In this document: piece after piece, positions 15,684-23,450 of the stretch
How positions within the stretch are numbered: the stretch's first letter is position 1
How the letters are laid out: the number at the start of each line of letters is the position of its first letter
Origin: Streptomyces flaveolus
GTDB lineage: Bacteria > Actinomycetota > Actinomycetes > Streptomycetales > Streptomycetaceae
Assembly: GCF_014648815.1 (NCBI RefSeq)
Contig: NZ_BMRV01000011.1
Coordinates: forward strand, 124,001-188,000
Direction: 5' to 3'
Length of the DNA: 64,000 nucleotides
Notes under the pieces: model-generated
Databases searched by the model: none
Told to the model about the DNA's origin: nothing
What the model saw: only the letters and a program-made list of their open reading frames with translations
Made by a program: the position numbers and the translations under genes

Positions 15684-16904
15684 GTGCGTGATGGTACTGG
15701 CGAGTCGATCACCCCGCCTACGGGCAGCGACCGCCCCAAGCTCACCCCCCTACAGCGCCGACTGATCGGCGGTGTCGCCGCTGGCGGCGCCGTGATCGCC
15801 GTGATCGGTTTCATCGGCTCATACGCCGCCGTGCGCACCCTCGCCGAGCAGAAGCACTTCGGCCGGTTCGCCGTCCTGTTCCCGTTGGGCCTCGACGCCG
15901 GCATTCTCGTGCTGCTCGCCCTCGACCTGTTGCTGACGTGGCTGCGCATGCCGCTGCCGCTGCTGCGTCACATCGCGTGGCTGCTCACCGCCGCAACGAT
16001 CGCGTTCAACGGGGCTGCCGCGTGGGGTGATCCGCTCGGCGTCGGCATGCACGCCGTGATTCCGGTCCTGTTCGTCGCCGTCGTTGAGGCGGCCCGGCAC
16101 GCGATCGGCACCGCGGCGGACATCAGCGCCGCCCGGCATATGGAGTCGGTACGCCTGTCGCGGTGGCTGCTCGCGCCGGTGCGCACGTTCCTGCTGTGGC
16201 GGCGTATGAAGCTGTGGGAGCTGCGTTCGTACGACGCGGTGATCGCATTGGAGCAGCAGAGGCTCGTCGAGCGGCTGCGGCTGCGCGCCGCGTATGGCCG
16301 CCGGTGGCGGCGTAAGGCTCCGGTCGACGTCATGATCGGGTACCGGATGATGCGCTACGGGCGCCCTCTCGCCCCGATCGAGGGCGTGGTCGAGGACGCC
16401 CCCGCCCCGACCGCCCCGGCCGAGCAGCCGGCGGTCGCCCCCGCCCCGCAGGGCGCCCCGGCGCTGCCCGCCCCGCCCCCGGCCGCCCCCGCCCCGGTCG
16501 CCCCGACCCGCCCCGCCCCGGAACCCGAGGGCGCCCCGGCTGCCCCCGCCCCGACTGTGCAGGGCGCCCCCGAGCAGCCCGCCCTCGACGACCAGGGCGA
16601 CACCCCGACGACCGAGGGCGCCCCAACCGAGGGCGAGCGCCCCGCCGAGAACGACGCCCCGCGCGACGAGCAGCGGCCCCCGACCCGCGCCGAAGTGAAG
16701 GCCAAGATCCGCGCCCTGTACGACGAGCTCGACGCCCGGCCGGGCGAGGGCGTGATCGTGAAGCTGCTCGAAGACGAGCACCGGCGCGGCTACCCGTACA
16801 AGTCCCGCCGGCACGCGCAGGCACTGCGGGCCGAGATCGAGGCCGGCGAGCCGGCGCTGCTCGAACGCGGCACGGACAACGTCCGCGCGCTCACCGGCTC
16901 GTGA
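15684..16904 (+). CDS. DUF2637/Spd-type integral membrane protein of conjugative elements
   Basis: GTG at 15684 after AGAGG. Four hydrophobic helices fill residues 30-150 (IGGVAAGGAVIAVIGFIGSY; FAVLFPLGLDAGILVLLALD; IAWLLTAATIAFNGAAAW; AVIPVLFVAVVEAARHAI), matching the DUF2637 layout of Streptomyces plasmid spread proteins. A basic region, then a Pro/Ala repeat linker (about 235-330; APAPQGAPALPAPPPAAPAP) and a charged C-terminal domain (TRAEVKAKIRALYDELDARP, YPYKSRRHAQALRAEI) like a KorSA/replication-linked tail. In plasmids such proteins help intramycelial spread of DNA with TraB. Here it sits inside a phage genome. Confidence 0.7.
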   Translation: MRDGTGESITPPTGSDRPKLTPLQRRLIGGVAAGGAVIAVIGFIGSYAAVRTLAEQKHFGRFAVLFPLGLDAGILVLLALDLLLTWLRMPLPLLRHIAWLLTAATIAFNGAAAWGDPLGVGMHAVIPVLFVAVVEAARHAIGTAADISAARHMESVRLSRWLLAPVRTFLLWRRMKLWELRSYDAVIALEQQRLVERLRLRAAYGRRWRRKAPVDVMIGYRMMRYGRPLAPIEGVVEDAPAPTAPAEQPAVAPAPQGAPALPAPPPAAPAPVAPTRPAPEPEGAPAAPAPTVQGAPEQPALDDQGDTPTTEGAPTEGERPAENDAPRDEQRPPTRAEVKAKIRALYDELDARPGEGVIVKLLEDEHRRGYPYKSRRHAQALRAEIEAGEPALLERGTDNVRALTGS

Positions 16905-16906
16905 CT

Positions 16907-17001
16907 GTGACTGTGACCGCGACTGCAGTCACAGCCCGCCCGCACCCCCTCCCACCCGCACAGACACCCCCGCACACCCCCCGATCACACCGACTGCAGT
17001 C
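16907..17001. promoter_or_regulatory. Intergenic palindromes between the two spread-type genes
   Basis: The 114-bp gap holds two copies of the 10-bp palindrome GACTGCAGTC (16921-16930 and 16992-17001), 71 bp apart, and an inverted repeat CTGTGACTG/CAGTCACAG around the first copy. These may be operators, or the first a hairpin terminator after the stop at 16904. The rest of the gap is C-rich and featureless. Confidence 0.4.
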
Positions 17002-17018
17002 GCAGTGAAGGAGTCACG

Positions 17019-18605
17019 GTGTCCCACACCGACGCACCGCCCGCACCCGCTGCGGACCCGGTCACCACACCCGAGGAAATGCCGCCCGTACCCGGCTGGG
17101 ACGACGACGAGCCCGTCGTCGACGAGCCCGAGCAGACCGACCAGACTGACGACACCGCCGACGACGAGCCGCAGCCACGGCGCCGCCGCCGTACTGGTGC
17201 GCCGATCGAACCGCTCGTGATCGGCGCGACGAACACCACCGTGATCGGCGCGACCGCCGCGTATCAGGCGGCCGGCCCGTTCGGGCTCGCCGCCGCGGGT
17301 GCGACCGCTGTTGCCCTCGCGGCGGGCACGGTCGTGCAGCGCCGCCGCACCGTCCGCTCGCGTACGACGGCCGCCGCGGGGCGCCCCCGCTCCGGGGCGA
17401 CCGGCTCGCCCTGGGGGCGTACCCGGGGCGGGGCGGCCGGTGGCGGGGCGGGGCGGGGCGCAGCCTCGGGGCGCGGCTCGGGGCGGGGCGGGGCGCAGAC
17501 CCGGGGCGGGGCGGGGCGCCGGGGCGGATCCCGCGGGGCGGCCGCCGGGGCGCAGGGCGGGGCGGCGCCCCGTAGCCCGGGGCGTACCCGGCGGGGCGCC
17601 CTCGCATCGCTCATGGGGCGGGGCGCCGCAAGTGGACTCGCGCCCCGCGCCAACACCCCCCGGGGTGCGGGGCGTCACCGCCGCCGCGGGCAGGGCGGCA
17701 CGACGCCCTCGGCGGCGAACGGGGCGCAGCGCACGCCCCGCCGGGACCGCAACCGGGGCGCCCGCCCCGGATGGGTGCGCCCCGCCGCGAGCGCTGCCCG
17801 TCGGGGCATGGCTGGCGCGGGGCGGGCGACCGGCCGCACCGTCCGGGCCGCGGGGCGGGGTATCGCGGCCGCCGTCCGGCACACCGCGCGGGCGGGGCGC
17901 CGCGGTGTCGTGTCGCCGGTCGCTGCCGCATGGCGGCGTACCGCGAACGCCCGCCGGGCCGCCGCCCGCGGGACCGGCCGTGCCGCGGGCGCCGTGTGGG
18001 ACGGCGCACTCGCCGGGCTCGCCGGGCTCGGCTCGGCGGTGTGGCACCGCGGTGTCCGCGCCGGGCTGCGCACGCTCGTCGCCGTGTGGCGGCGTCGCCG
18101 TAACCGTCGCGTCGAGCAGCGCACCGCGCGCGGCCCGGCGATGACCGGCCCCGAGATCGCGTCGACGCCGGCGCCGGTCGCCACCACTGTTCGCCGCCCG
18201 GCATCCGCCGGCGGCTCACCCTCGACTCATGGAGGCACCACCATGTCCGGTGGACACCACTTCCTTGCGCCCGCGATGGAAATGGAGCGCATCGCGGCGA
18301 CGTACACGCCCGAGGGCATGATGCAGGTCGGCCGCGACTTCGCTGCCCTGCCCGACGCCCTCGAGCACGTCGCGAACGCGATGCGGATCACCACCGCCCG
18401 CGCCGACCAGGAGCAGCCCCTCGACCCGCGGATCGTCGAGCTGATGCAGAACATCTACAACCTGCAGATCCGTGCCGCCGAGCTCGCCCGCGAACTGCCC
18501 GGCGCCTTCCGGCAGCTGCACGCCGTCGACATCGAGCGGCTGCAGAACCAGCGGGCGAACGAGCGCGAGTGGGACGTGCGCGCGAACGCCGACACGAGCC
18601 TGTGA
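17019..18605 (+). CDS. Large Gly/Arg/Ala-rich protein of the conjugation-like cassette (528 aa)
   Basis: GTG at 17019 after AAGGAG. Acidic N-terminus (1-50), a hydrophobic stretch with two possible membrane helices (about 72-108), a 250-residue low-complexity Gly/Arg/Ala region (RGSGRGGAQTRGGAGRRGG style, residues 120-370), and a folded C-terminal part from about residue 407 (FLAPAMEMERIAATYTPEG; EHVANAMRITTARADQEQP; LDPRIVELMQNIYNLQIRA). The basic middle may bind DNA or RNA. I do not know the family; its place between DUF2637 and FtsK/TraB genes implies a role in DNA transfer. Confidence 0.6.
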   Translation: MSHTDAPPAPAADPVTTPEEMPPVPGWDDDEPVVDEPEQTDQTDDTADDEPQPRRRRRTGAPIEPLVIGATNTTVIGATAAYQAAGPFGLAAAGATAVALAAGTVVQRRRTVRSRTTAAAGRPRSGATGSPWGRTRGGAAGGGAGRGAASGRGSGRGGAQTRGGAGRRGGSRGAAAGAQGGAAPRSPGRTRRGALASLMGRGAASGLAPRANTPRGAGRHRRRGQGGTTPSAANGAQRTPRRDRNRGARPGWVRPAASAARRGMAGAGRATGRTVRAAGRGIAAAVRHTARAGRRGVVSPVAAAWRRTANARRAAARGTGRAAGAVWDGALAGLAGLGSAVWHRGVRAGLRTLVAVWRRRRNRRVEQRTARGPAMTGPEIASTPAPVATTVRRPASAGGSPSTHGGTTMSGGHHFLAPAMEMERIAATYTPEGMMQVGRDFAALPDALEHVANAMRITTARADQEQPLDPRIVELMQNIYNLQIRAAELARELPGAFRQLHAVDIERLQNQRANEREWDVRANADTSL

Positions 18606-18619
18606 GAGGACGACGCACT

Positions 18620-20734
18620 GTGCAGATCGATTGGGAGTCCGGGCACGGCCCGTACACCGCCCCGATCAGCGCCGCCGGATCCGCGCTCGCCGTGTCCTAT
18701 GCGGCGGCCGCGGCCGGTGTCGCCCCGTGGTGGGGTGCCGCCGTCGCCGCTGCCGGTCTCGGCGGCTCGTACATCACGGGCCACCGGGCCGGTATCGGCC
18801 GCGGCGACCTGGTACTGCGCGCCGCCGCATGGCTCGGCGCGGGCGGCTGGTGCTCATGGGCGATGACGGTCGGGCCGTGGTCGGGAGAGCGGCTCGCCGC
18901 GCTCGGCGCCGGGGCGGTCGCGCTCGGCGCCGCCATGGCCGGCAACCGTGCCGCCCGGCGGCGGCGTGACGCTGCACAGACGGCGGAGGCTGCGGCCGTG
19001 GCGCACTCGACGCTGCAGCGCCGCTACCGGGCGCTCGCCGACGAGTGGCAGGCTCGTTTCGACCGGGTCGCCGGGCTCGACGGGGTGCAGGTCGTCGCCG
19101 TCGAGATGTGGGACACGGGTAGCGGGTTCACCCTCGAAGGCAGGTTGCCCGAGGGCGGCTACACGTGGCGGCACGTGCAGCGCGTCGCCGACGGGCTCGC
19201 CGGTGACGCCCGGCTGCCGCAGGGCTGCACCGTCGAGATCACGGAGGGCGCCGACCGCGGCTCATTCCTCGCGAACGTCGAGACCCGCAATCAGGTGATC
19301 GCGGGCGAGCCGAAGATGTACCCCGACGACTACACGCCACTGTCGTACAACGACGGCCTACCGATGGGTGTCTACCGCGACGGCAGCGTGTGCGCCCCGG
19401 TCTGCCGGCAGCTCACCGGTATCGCGACCGGCCGCCGCGGTTCGGGTAAGTCGAACCTGATGCACGTACAGATCGCCGGCCAAGTACGCATGGTCGACGC
19501 GCTTGTGTGGGTGATCGACCTCAACGGCGGCGGGCTCGCCCTGCCGTGGCTGCGCGCATGGCACCGCGCCGGGCGCCCCGGCCGGCCGCCGATCGACTGG
19601 GTCGCCGACACCCCTGAGAAGGTCCTCTCACTCGCCGAGGCACTGCTGCGGATCTCGATCGCCCGCAAGCCCGGATACGCCGACCTGATGATCGAGCACA
19701 ACGACGACAAAATCCCGGTGTCGCCCGAGGTGCCCGCGATCATCACGAACGCCGACGAGATCGCCGAGCTGTACTCCGCGAAGGCACGGAAGAACCCGAC
19801 GCTGAAGCGCGCCGGCGAGAAGTTGTTGCACGTCGTCGAACTCGCCCGCGCCGTCGCCGCGAACCTGATGGCGAGTGCACTGCGGGCCACGGGTGACGTC
19901 CTCGAAGAGCCGCAACTCGTCGTGCAGTCCGGGCTCAAGATCGCCATGAAGTCGGACGAGCGGGAGCTGAACTACCTCATGGGGTGGGGCGACCGGCTGA
20001 AGCCCGAGGACATGCCCGAGCCGGGCACGGGCGCTGTGAAGGTGCTCGACGAGCCGGCCCGCGCGTTCCAGGCGTACCGGATCACCCCCGCCGAGATCGC
20101 GAAGATCGTCGTCGCGACCGCCGACTACCGGCCCGAGCTCGACGAGTTGTCTCGCCGCGCCGCCGGCGAAGCGTACGAGCGCCGGTGGGAGAACACCGAC
20201 CACCTGTTCGGCCTCGCCCCCGCCCCGGTCGTCACGGCCGAGCCCGAGCCGGCCGCCGAGCGGCCCGTGCGCGAGGGATGGACCGACCCGACCGCCGGAT
20301 GGGGCAAGCCCGCCGCGGCGGCCGCCCCGCCGGCCGCTGCCGACGACGCGATCGCCGACGCCGACGCCGCGGTGCGCCGCATCCGAGGCGAGATCGACGA
20401 GACGACGAGCCGCGACCCCGAGCTCGAAGCGCGCGCCCGCGAGATTTTCGAGCATGGCGGGCTCGCCTACACCCCGCCCCCGGCCGAGGACGTCGACCAG
20501 GTGCAGCCGAGCAGCGACCCGCGATACCCGCTCGTGTTCGAAATCGTCACCAAGTCCGGCCCGGCCGGGATCGGACCCGAGGCGATCCGCGACGTGATTG
20601 CGCAACGGCACCCCGACGTCGAGGTACCGCACGCCGCGACGATCGGCCGGTGGCTCGGCGCCGACCCGCGCGTGCACCGCCCCCGGTTCGGCCGCTACGC
20701 GCTGCGCCCCACGAACGGAGACACCACCGCATGA
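18620..20734 (+). CDS. FtsK/SpoIIIE-type (TraB-like) DNA translocase
   Basis: GTG at 18620 after GAGAGG. A 704-residue protein: hydrophobic N-terminus with several membrane helices (about 14-108), Walker A GRRGSGKSN at 271-279 with K277, Walker B VWVIDLNGG with D300, an Ala/Pro linker, and a winged-helix C-terminus (about 631-704; GPEAIRDVIAQRHPDVEV, TIGRWLGADPRV). This is the order of actinomycete TraB, a hexameric pump that moves double-stranded plasmid DNA between hyphae and recognises 8-bp repeats with its winged helix. Chromosomal FtsK is larger. Presence in a phage is unusual. Confidence 0.82.
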   Translation: MQIDWESGHGPYTAPISAAGSALAVSYAAAAAGVAPWWGAAVAAAGLGGSYITGHRAGIGRGDLVLRAAAWLGAGGWCSWAMTVGPWSGERLAALGAGAVALGAAMAGNRAARRRRDAAQTAEAAAVAHSTLQRRYRALADEWQARFDRVAGLDGVQVVAVEMWDTGSGFTLEGRLPEGGYTWRHVQRVADGLAGDARLPQGCTVEITEGADRGSFLANVETRNQVIAGEPKMYPDDYTPLSYNDGLPMGVYRDGSVCAPVCRQLTGIATGRRGSGKSNLMHVQIAGQVRMVDALVWVIDLNGGGLALPWLRAWHRAGRPGRPPIDWVADTPEKVLSLAEALLRISIARKPGYADLMIEHNDDKIPVSPEVPAIITNADEIAELYSAKARKNPTLKRAGEKLLHVVELARAVAANLMASALRATGDVLEEPQLVVQSGLKIAMKSDERELNYLMGWGDRLKPEDMPEPGTGAVKVLDEPARAFQAYRITPAEIAKIVVATADYRPELDELSRRAAGEAYERRWENTDHLFGLAPAPVVTAEPEPAAERPVREGWTDPTAGWGKPAAAAAPPAAADDAIADADAAVRRIRGEIDETTSRDPELEARAREIFEHGGLAYTPPPAEDVDQVQPSSDPRYPLVFEIVTKSGPAGIGPEAIRDVIAQRHPDVEVPHAATIGRWLGADPRVHRPRFGRYALRPTNGDTTA

Positions 20735-21201
20735 CGTACCAACCGGTCGCCCGCCCCGCCGAGTTCGCCCCGCACGTCGTCTACCCGCACGCTGTCGTCT
20801 CCGCCGCCGAGCAGCCGCTCGCGCCCGCACCGCCGCCCGGCATGCGCGTGATCGGGTACGTCCGCGTCGACGGCATGCTGCACCCGCAGTACGGGCCGCT
20901 GCACGAGCCGCTCGAGCCCGCGCCGCCGCCGGCCCCGGCCGGGCTCGACCCGCAGGCGCAGCGCACCGCCGCGAAGGGCGTGCTCGCCGCCGGGGCGGGC
21001 ATCGGCGCGTACTTCGGTATGCAGGCGCTGCAGATACTCGTCGACTCGCTCGTGCAGCTGCTCACCGCCGCCGCGGTGTGCGCGGTCGCGCGGGCCGTGG
21101 TCCCGTCCGGCCGCCGCAGTGCGCGGCAGGGCACGACGTACATCACGAACAACCGCGGCGCGTTCGCCGGCTGGAAGTCGCAGAACGGGCCCCGGAAGTA
21201 G
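20731..21201 (+). CDS. Small membrane-associated protein coupled to the translocase (156 aa)
   Basis: ATGA overlap with the translocase gene. Pro-rich N-terminus, then hydrophobic helices at about residues 88-125 (GVLAAGAGIGAYFGMQALQI; DSLVQLLTAAAVCAVARAVV) and a polar end (TTYITNNRGAFAGWK). Likely a membrane partner of the translocase, as Spd proteins are of TraB. Family not certain. Confidence 0.55.
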   Translation: MTYQPVARPAEFAPHVVYPHAVVSAAEQPLAPAPPPGMRVIGYVRVDGMLHPQYGPLHEPLEPAPPPAPAGLDPQAQRTAAKGVLAAGAGIGAYFGMQALQILVDSLVQLLTAAAVCAVARAVVPSGRRSARQGTTYITNNRGAFAGWKSQNGPRK

Positions 21202-21223
21202 AACGGCAAGAGAGGATCGGCCC

Positions 21224-21460
21224 ATGACCGCACGCGAGGACATCCTGACCGGCAAGTGGCAACAGGATCGCGACCCGATGGCACAAGCACTCAGACTCGG
21301 CGAGCTGCTCGACCTGGTCGAGCGCGAGCACGCCCATCAGCTCGCAGAACAGATCCGTGCCGATGCGCGGTCCCGGCATGACCGCGACTTCAGCGACAAC
21401 CGGATCTTCCGTCTCACGGGCGCGCAAGCCGCTGCGGACCTGATCGACCCGGAGAAGTAG
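21224..21460 (+). CDS. Small hypothetical protein (78 aa)
   Basis: ATG at 21224 after AGAGGA. Highly charged helical protein (MAQALRLGELLDLVEREHAH; LAEQIRADARSRHDRDF). Last gene before the strong terminator at 21475, so it closes the cassette. Function unknown. Confidence 0.55.
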   Translation: MTAREDILTGKWQQDRDPMAQALRLGELLDLVEREHAHQLAEQIRADARSRHDRDFSDNRIFRLTGAQAAADLIDPEK

Positions 21461-21474
21461 CACGACGACATCCT

Positions 21475-21508
21475 GCGCCCCGTACCGCCCGCTCGCGGTA
21501 CGGGGCGC
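21475..21508 (+). terminator. 13-bp perfect hairpin terminator at the end of the cassette
   Basis: GCGCCCCGTACCG (21475-21487) and CGGTACGGGGCGC (21496-21508) pair perfectly around an 8-nt loop. It follows the stop at 21460. Together with the hairpin at 14686-14729 it brackets the conjugation-like cassette. Confidence 0.8.
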
Positions 21509-21528
21509 CGTCACGAGAGGATGCGACC

Positions 21529-21879
21529 ATGCCGAACCCGCTCACCCCTGAACAGGCAGCCGAACTGCTCGCGATCCCCGAAGAGGACGTTGAGACGTTC
21601 GTGCGGCTCGTCGACGCCCTACGCACCCCCGACGCCCGCGCCGCCGAAACCGCGCGGCTACGCGCAGAACTCGACGCCGTGAACGACGCCCTGCACGACG
21701 GAGGCGTCGACTACCCGCAGGGAGCAGCCGGCGTGCGCGATCTCGCCGCCGCGCTCCAGTTGGCGAAGGAGGACGCCGAGCCCGGCGAGTACCGGATGAG
21801 CACCCGCCCGCGGGGCGACGGACCGGCCGACGACGGCGGCGGGTTCGTCGACGACTTCACCTCGGGGCGTCCCGACTGA
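21529..21879 (+). CDS. Acidic hypothetical protein (116 aa)
   Basis: ATG at 21529 after AGAGGATG. Helical N-terminus (LTPEQAAELLAIPEEDVETF) that may be a small HTH-like fold, a second helix (ARLRAELDAVNDAL) and an acidic flexible tail (PADDGGGFVDDF). A hairpin follows. Function unknown. Confidence 0.55.
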   Translation: MPNPLTPEQAAELLAIPEEDVETFVRLVDALRTPDARAAETARLRAELDAVNDALHDGGVDYPQGAAGVRDLAAALQLAKEDAEPGEYRMSTRPRGDGPADDGGGFVDDFTSGRPD

Positions 21880-21903
21880 CACGAACCCCTTGACGAACCA
21901 TCC

Positions 21904-21937
21904 GACGCCCCGTTCGGCAACCGCCGGGCGGGGCGTC
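21904..21937 (+). terminator. Hairpin terminator
   Basis: GACGCCCCG (21904-21912) pairs with CGGGGCGTC (21929-21937) with a 16-nt loop. It lies 25 bp after the stop at 21879. Confidence 0.7.
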
Positions 21938-22594
21938 GCCGCACCCCGACTCGGGCGAATGGTGCACAACGGGCAACGCTCGATTGTGAGTTGCGACACA
22001 TTTCTACCCGGCGGTAACGAGTGCCCCGACGCCCCGCCGATCGTCCGGAGCGACCCATTCCGAGGCCAAACGGCGCGCAGTTTCGATAGAAACGAAATAG
22101 AAACGCGCGTGAATTGCACGCTACATCTATCGGCAAACGAAACACATTACCGCAGGTCATCGCGTTGTGTCCCCGGGGGACTCCCCGGTCCCTCGCGCGC
22201 GCGTGTTCCCCTCCCCTCCCTACCGGTCTATGGCGGGGGTAGAGAGATCACCTACCGGTAGTAGCGGGCGTGCGAACCGAGCTCACTCACTGCCGCCCAC
22301 CGAAATCTGGGCTTGCAATCCCGCCGAGGTGTCGCCAATCTTGGGCCTAGACCGGCATGCCCAAACGCCGGAACACGAACTCTCAGCAGCGCCCCCGACG
22401 CCGACACACCGGCCGGGGGCGCTGCTCATTCCCCCCACACCACAGACCGGCCGGACAACCCCCCGTCCCGGCCGGCACGGCGCCGTCTCCCCATCCGGTC
22501 CGAGGCGGCGCCGCCCCAACTCGCGCGGGGCGGAACCGATACGAACTCTGGCGGGTTTGCTGCCCGCCCCGCGCGTACTCCCCGGGGGCACACC
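21938..22594. other. Noncoding region with an AT-rich island and repeats (possible origin, cos or control region)
   Basis: No convincing gene is present on either strand. At about 22075-22165 the composition drops to roughly half GC against about 70% around it. ATAGAAACG occurs twice 11 bp apart (22086-22094 and 22097-22105) and AAACGAAA twice 45 bp apart (22090-22097 and 22135-22142). CCTACCGGT occurs at 22219-22227 and 22251-22259, the second within the palindrome CTACCGGTAG. TTGGGC/GCCCAA form an inverted repeat (22341-22346, 22359-22364). Such a region just before HNH and terminase genes could hold the replication origin, cos site or late promoter; none is proven. Confidence 0.5.
22385..22426 (+). 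terminator. Long hairpin, 13-bp stem
   Basis: AGCAGCGCCCCCG (22385-22397) and CGGGGGCGCTGCT (22414-22426) pair perfectly around a 16-nt loop, followed by CATTCC. No gene ends just upstream, so it may terminate a small RNA, serve as an attenuator for the downstream genes, or be part of a packaging site. Confidence 0.65.
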
Positions 22595-22861
22595 ATGCGG
22601 ATCCGCATCACCCTGCAGATCGACACCCACCCCCGAACACGCACCTCCCGGGCCGACCGCACACCCCCCACCGACGACGCCACCCCCACCGGCGACACAC
22701 CCCCCACCACCGACGCCACCCCCACCGACGAGCAACCCCCGTTCGGGTTCAGCCTCGACGGCGTCAGCCTCAGCAGCGACACCGAACGCGCCGAGCCGTA
22801 CGACGACGGATGCGGCGCCGAATACGAAGACGACGACGAACACGGAGACACGCAGCAGTGA
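22595..22861 (+). CDS. Small Thr/Pro/Asp-rich protein before the HNH gene (88 aa)
   Basis: ATG at 22595; the frame is open to 22313 but that part overlaps the hairpin and reads as low-complexity. MRIRITLQIDTHPRTRTS begins the protein, followed by repeats of the type DATPTGDTPPTT, and then FGFSLDGVSLSS and an acidic tail. Its stop overlaps the GTG of the HNH gene. Function unknown. Confidence 0.5.
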   Translation: MRIRITLQIDTHPRTRTSRADRTPPTDDATPTGDTPPTTDATPTDEQPPFGFSLDGVSLSSDTERAEPYDDGCGAEYEDDDEHGDTQQ

Positions 22862-23160
22862 GCGGCGGATGGGTAGGCAGCAACAGACGGGCCGAGCTGC
22901 CGGCCGACTGGTACACCACGATCCGACCGCTCGTCCTACAGCGCGACGAGTACCGATGCCGCAACCGCATCGACGGCAGACCATGCGGACGACGCGCCAA
23001 CCAGGTCGACCACATCGGTGACAAGCACGACCACAGACCCGAGATGCTGCAGGCACTGTGCGTCGACTGCCACGCACACAAGAGCAGCAGGCAGGGCAAC
23101 GACGCCCGATGGGCCGAGCGGACGACGCGGCCCCCGGAGCGGCATCCCGGTCTGATCTGA
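22858..23160 (+). CDS. HNH endonuclease next to terminase genes
   Basis: A 100-residue protein with WYTTIRPLVLQRDEYRCRNR, VDHIGDKHDHRPEMLQALC and CVDCHAHKSSRQ: the HNH beta-beta-alpha-metal fold with Cys pairs for zinc and the catalytic His in VDHI. Small HNH proteins of this form lie beside terminase in cos phages of the HK97 type and are needed for specific cutting of cos by terminase. GTG start coupled to the preceding gene. Confidence 0.85.
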   Translation: MSGGWVGSNRRAELPADWYTTIRPLVLQRDEYRCRNRIDGRPCGRRANQVDHIGDKHDHRPEMLQALCVDCHAHKSSRQGNDARWAERTTRPPERHPGLI

Positions 23161-23450
23161 TCTCGATCCGTACCGAGATCGCCGCCGCCCCCCTGGGGGG
23201 TGACTCCCCTCCCCGCCCCCATCGGGGGCCCGGGAGGTGCTGTGGGGCTGGTTCTGTACGGGTCTGGGGAAAGCGGCCACGCTGCGGGGCGTGGGCGGCC
23301 CGCTGCGGGGCGGGCAGGAGGGCGGCCGGCTGATTCGATGGCGCGCGGTTGGGGTGCCGCACAGAGCCTCTCAGCCGGTCGACTCTCCGATGCGAGACTG
23401 ATACACGCAGGTCAGAGCGCTGTAGCCGTTACACCCGGTAGGATGGGGGC
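23161..23450. other. Noncoding gap with G/C-tract inverted repeats (possible cos site)
   Basis: No gene is visible. After GATCTCG/CGAGATC, an inverted repeat starting near 23159, come tight G/C tracts (CCCCCCTGGGGGG, then CCCCCATCGGGGG) at about 23187-23229. A -10-like TAGGAT lies at about 23441, just before the next ATG. Lying between HNH and terminase genes it is a candidate for the cohesive-end site, without direct proof. Confidence 0.35.

Noticed and set aside
17380..17860. Dense GGGGCG hexamers as transfer-recognition repeats
   Set aside because: They are irregularly spaced and explained by Gly/Arg/Ala codons in a very GC-rich gene; no fixed octamer period was evident.
22313..22594. N-terminal extension of the small protein before HNH
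   Set aside because: It would cross the 13-bp-stem hairpin and reads as low-complexity; ATG 22595 begins a plausible protein.
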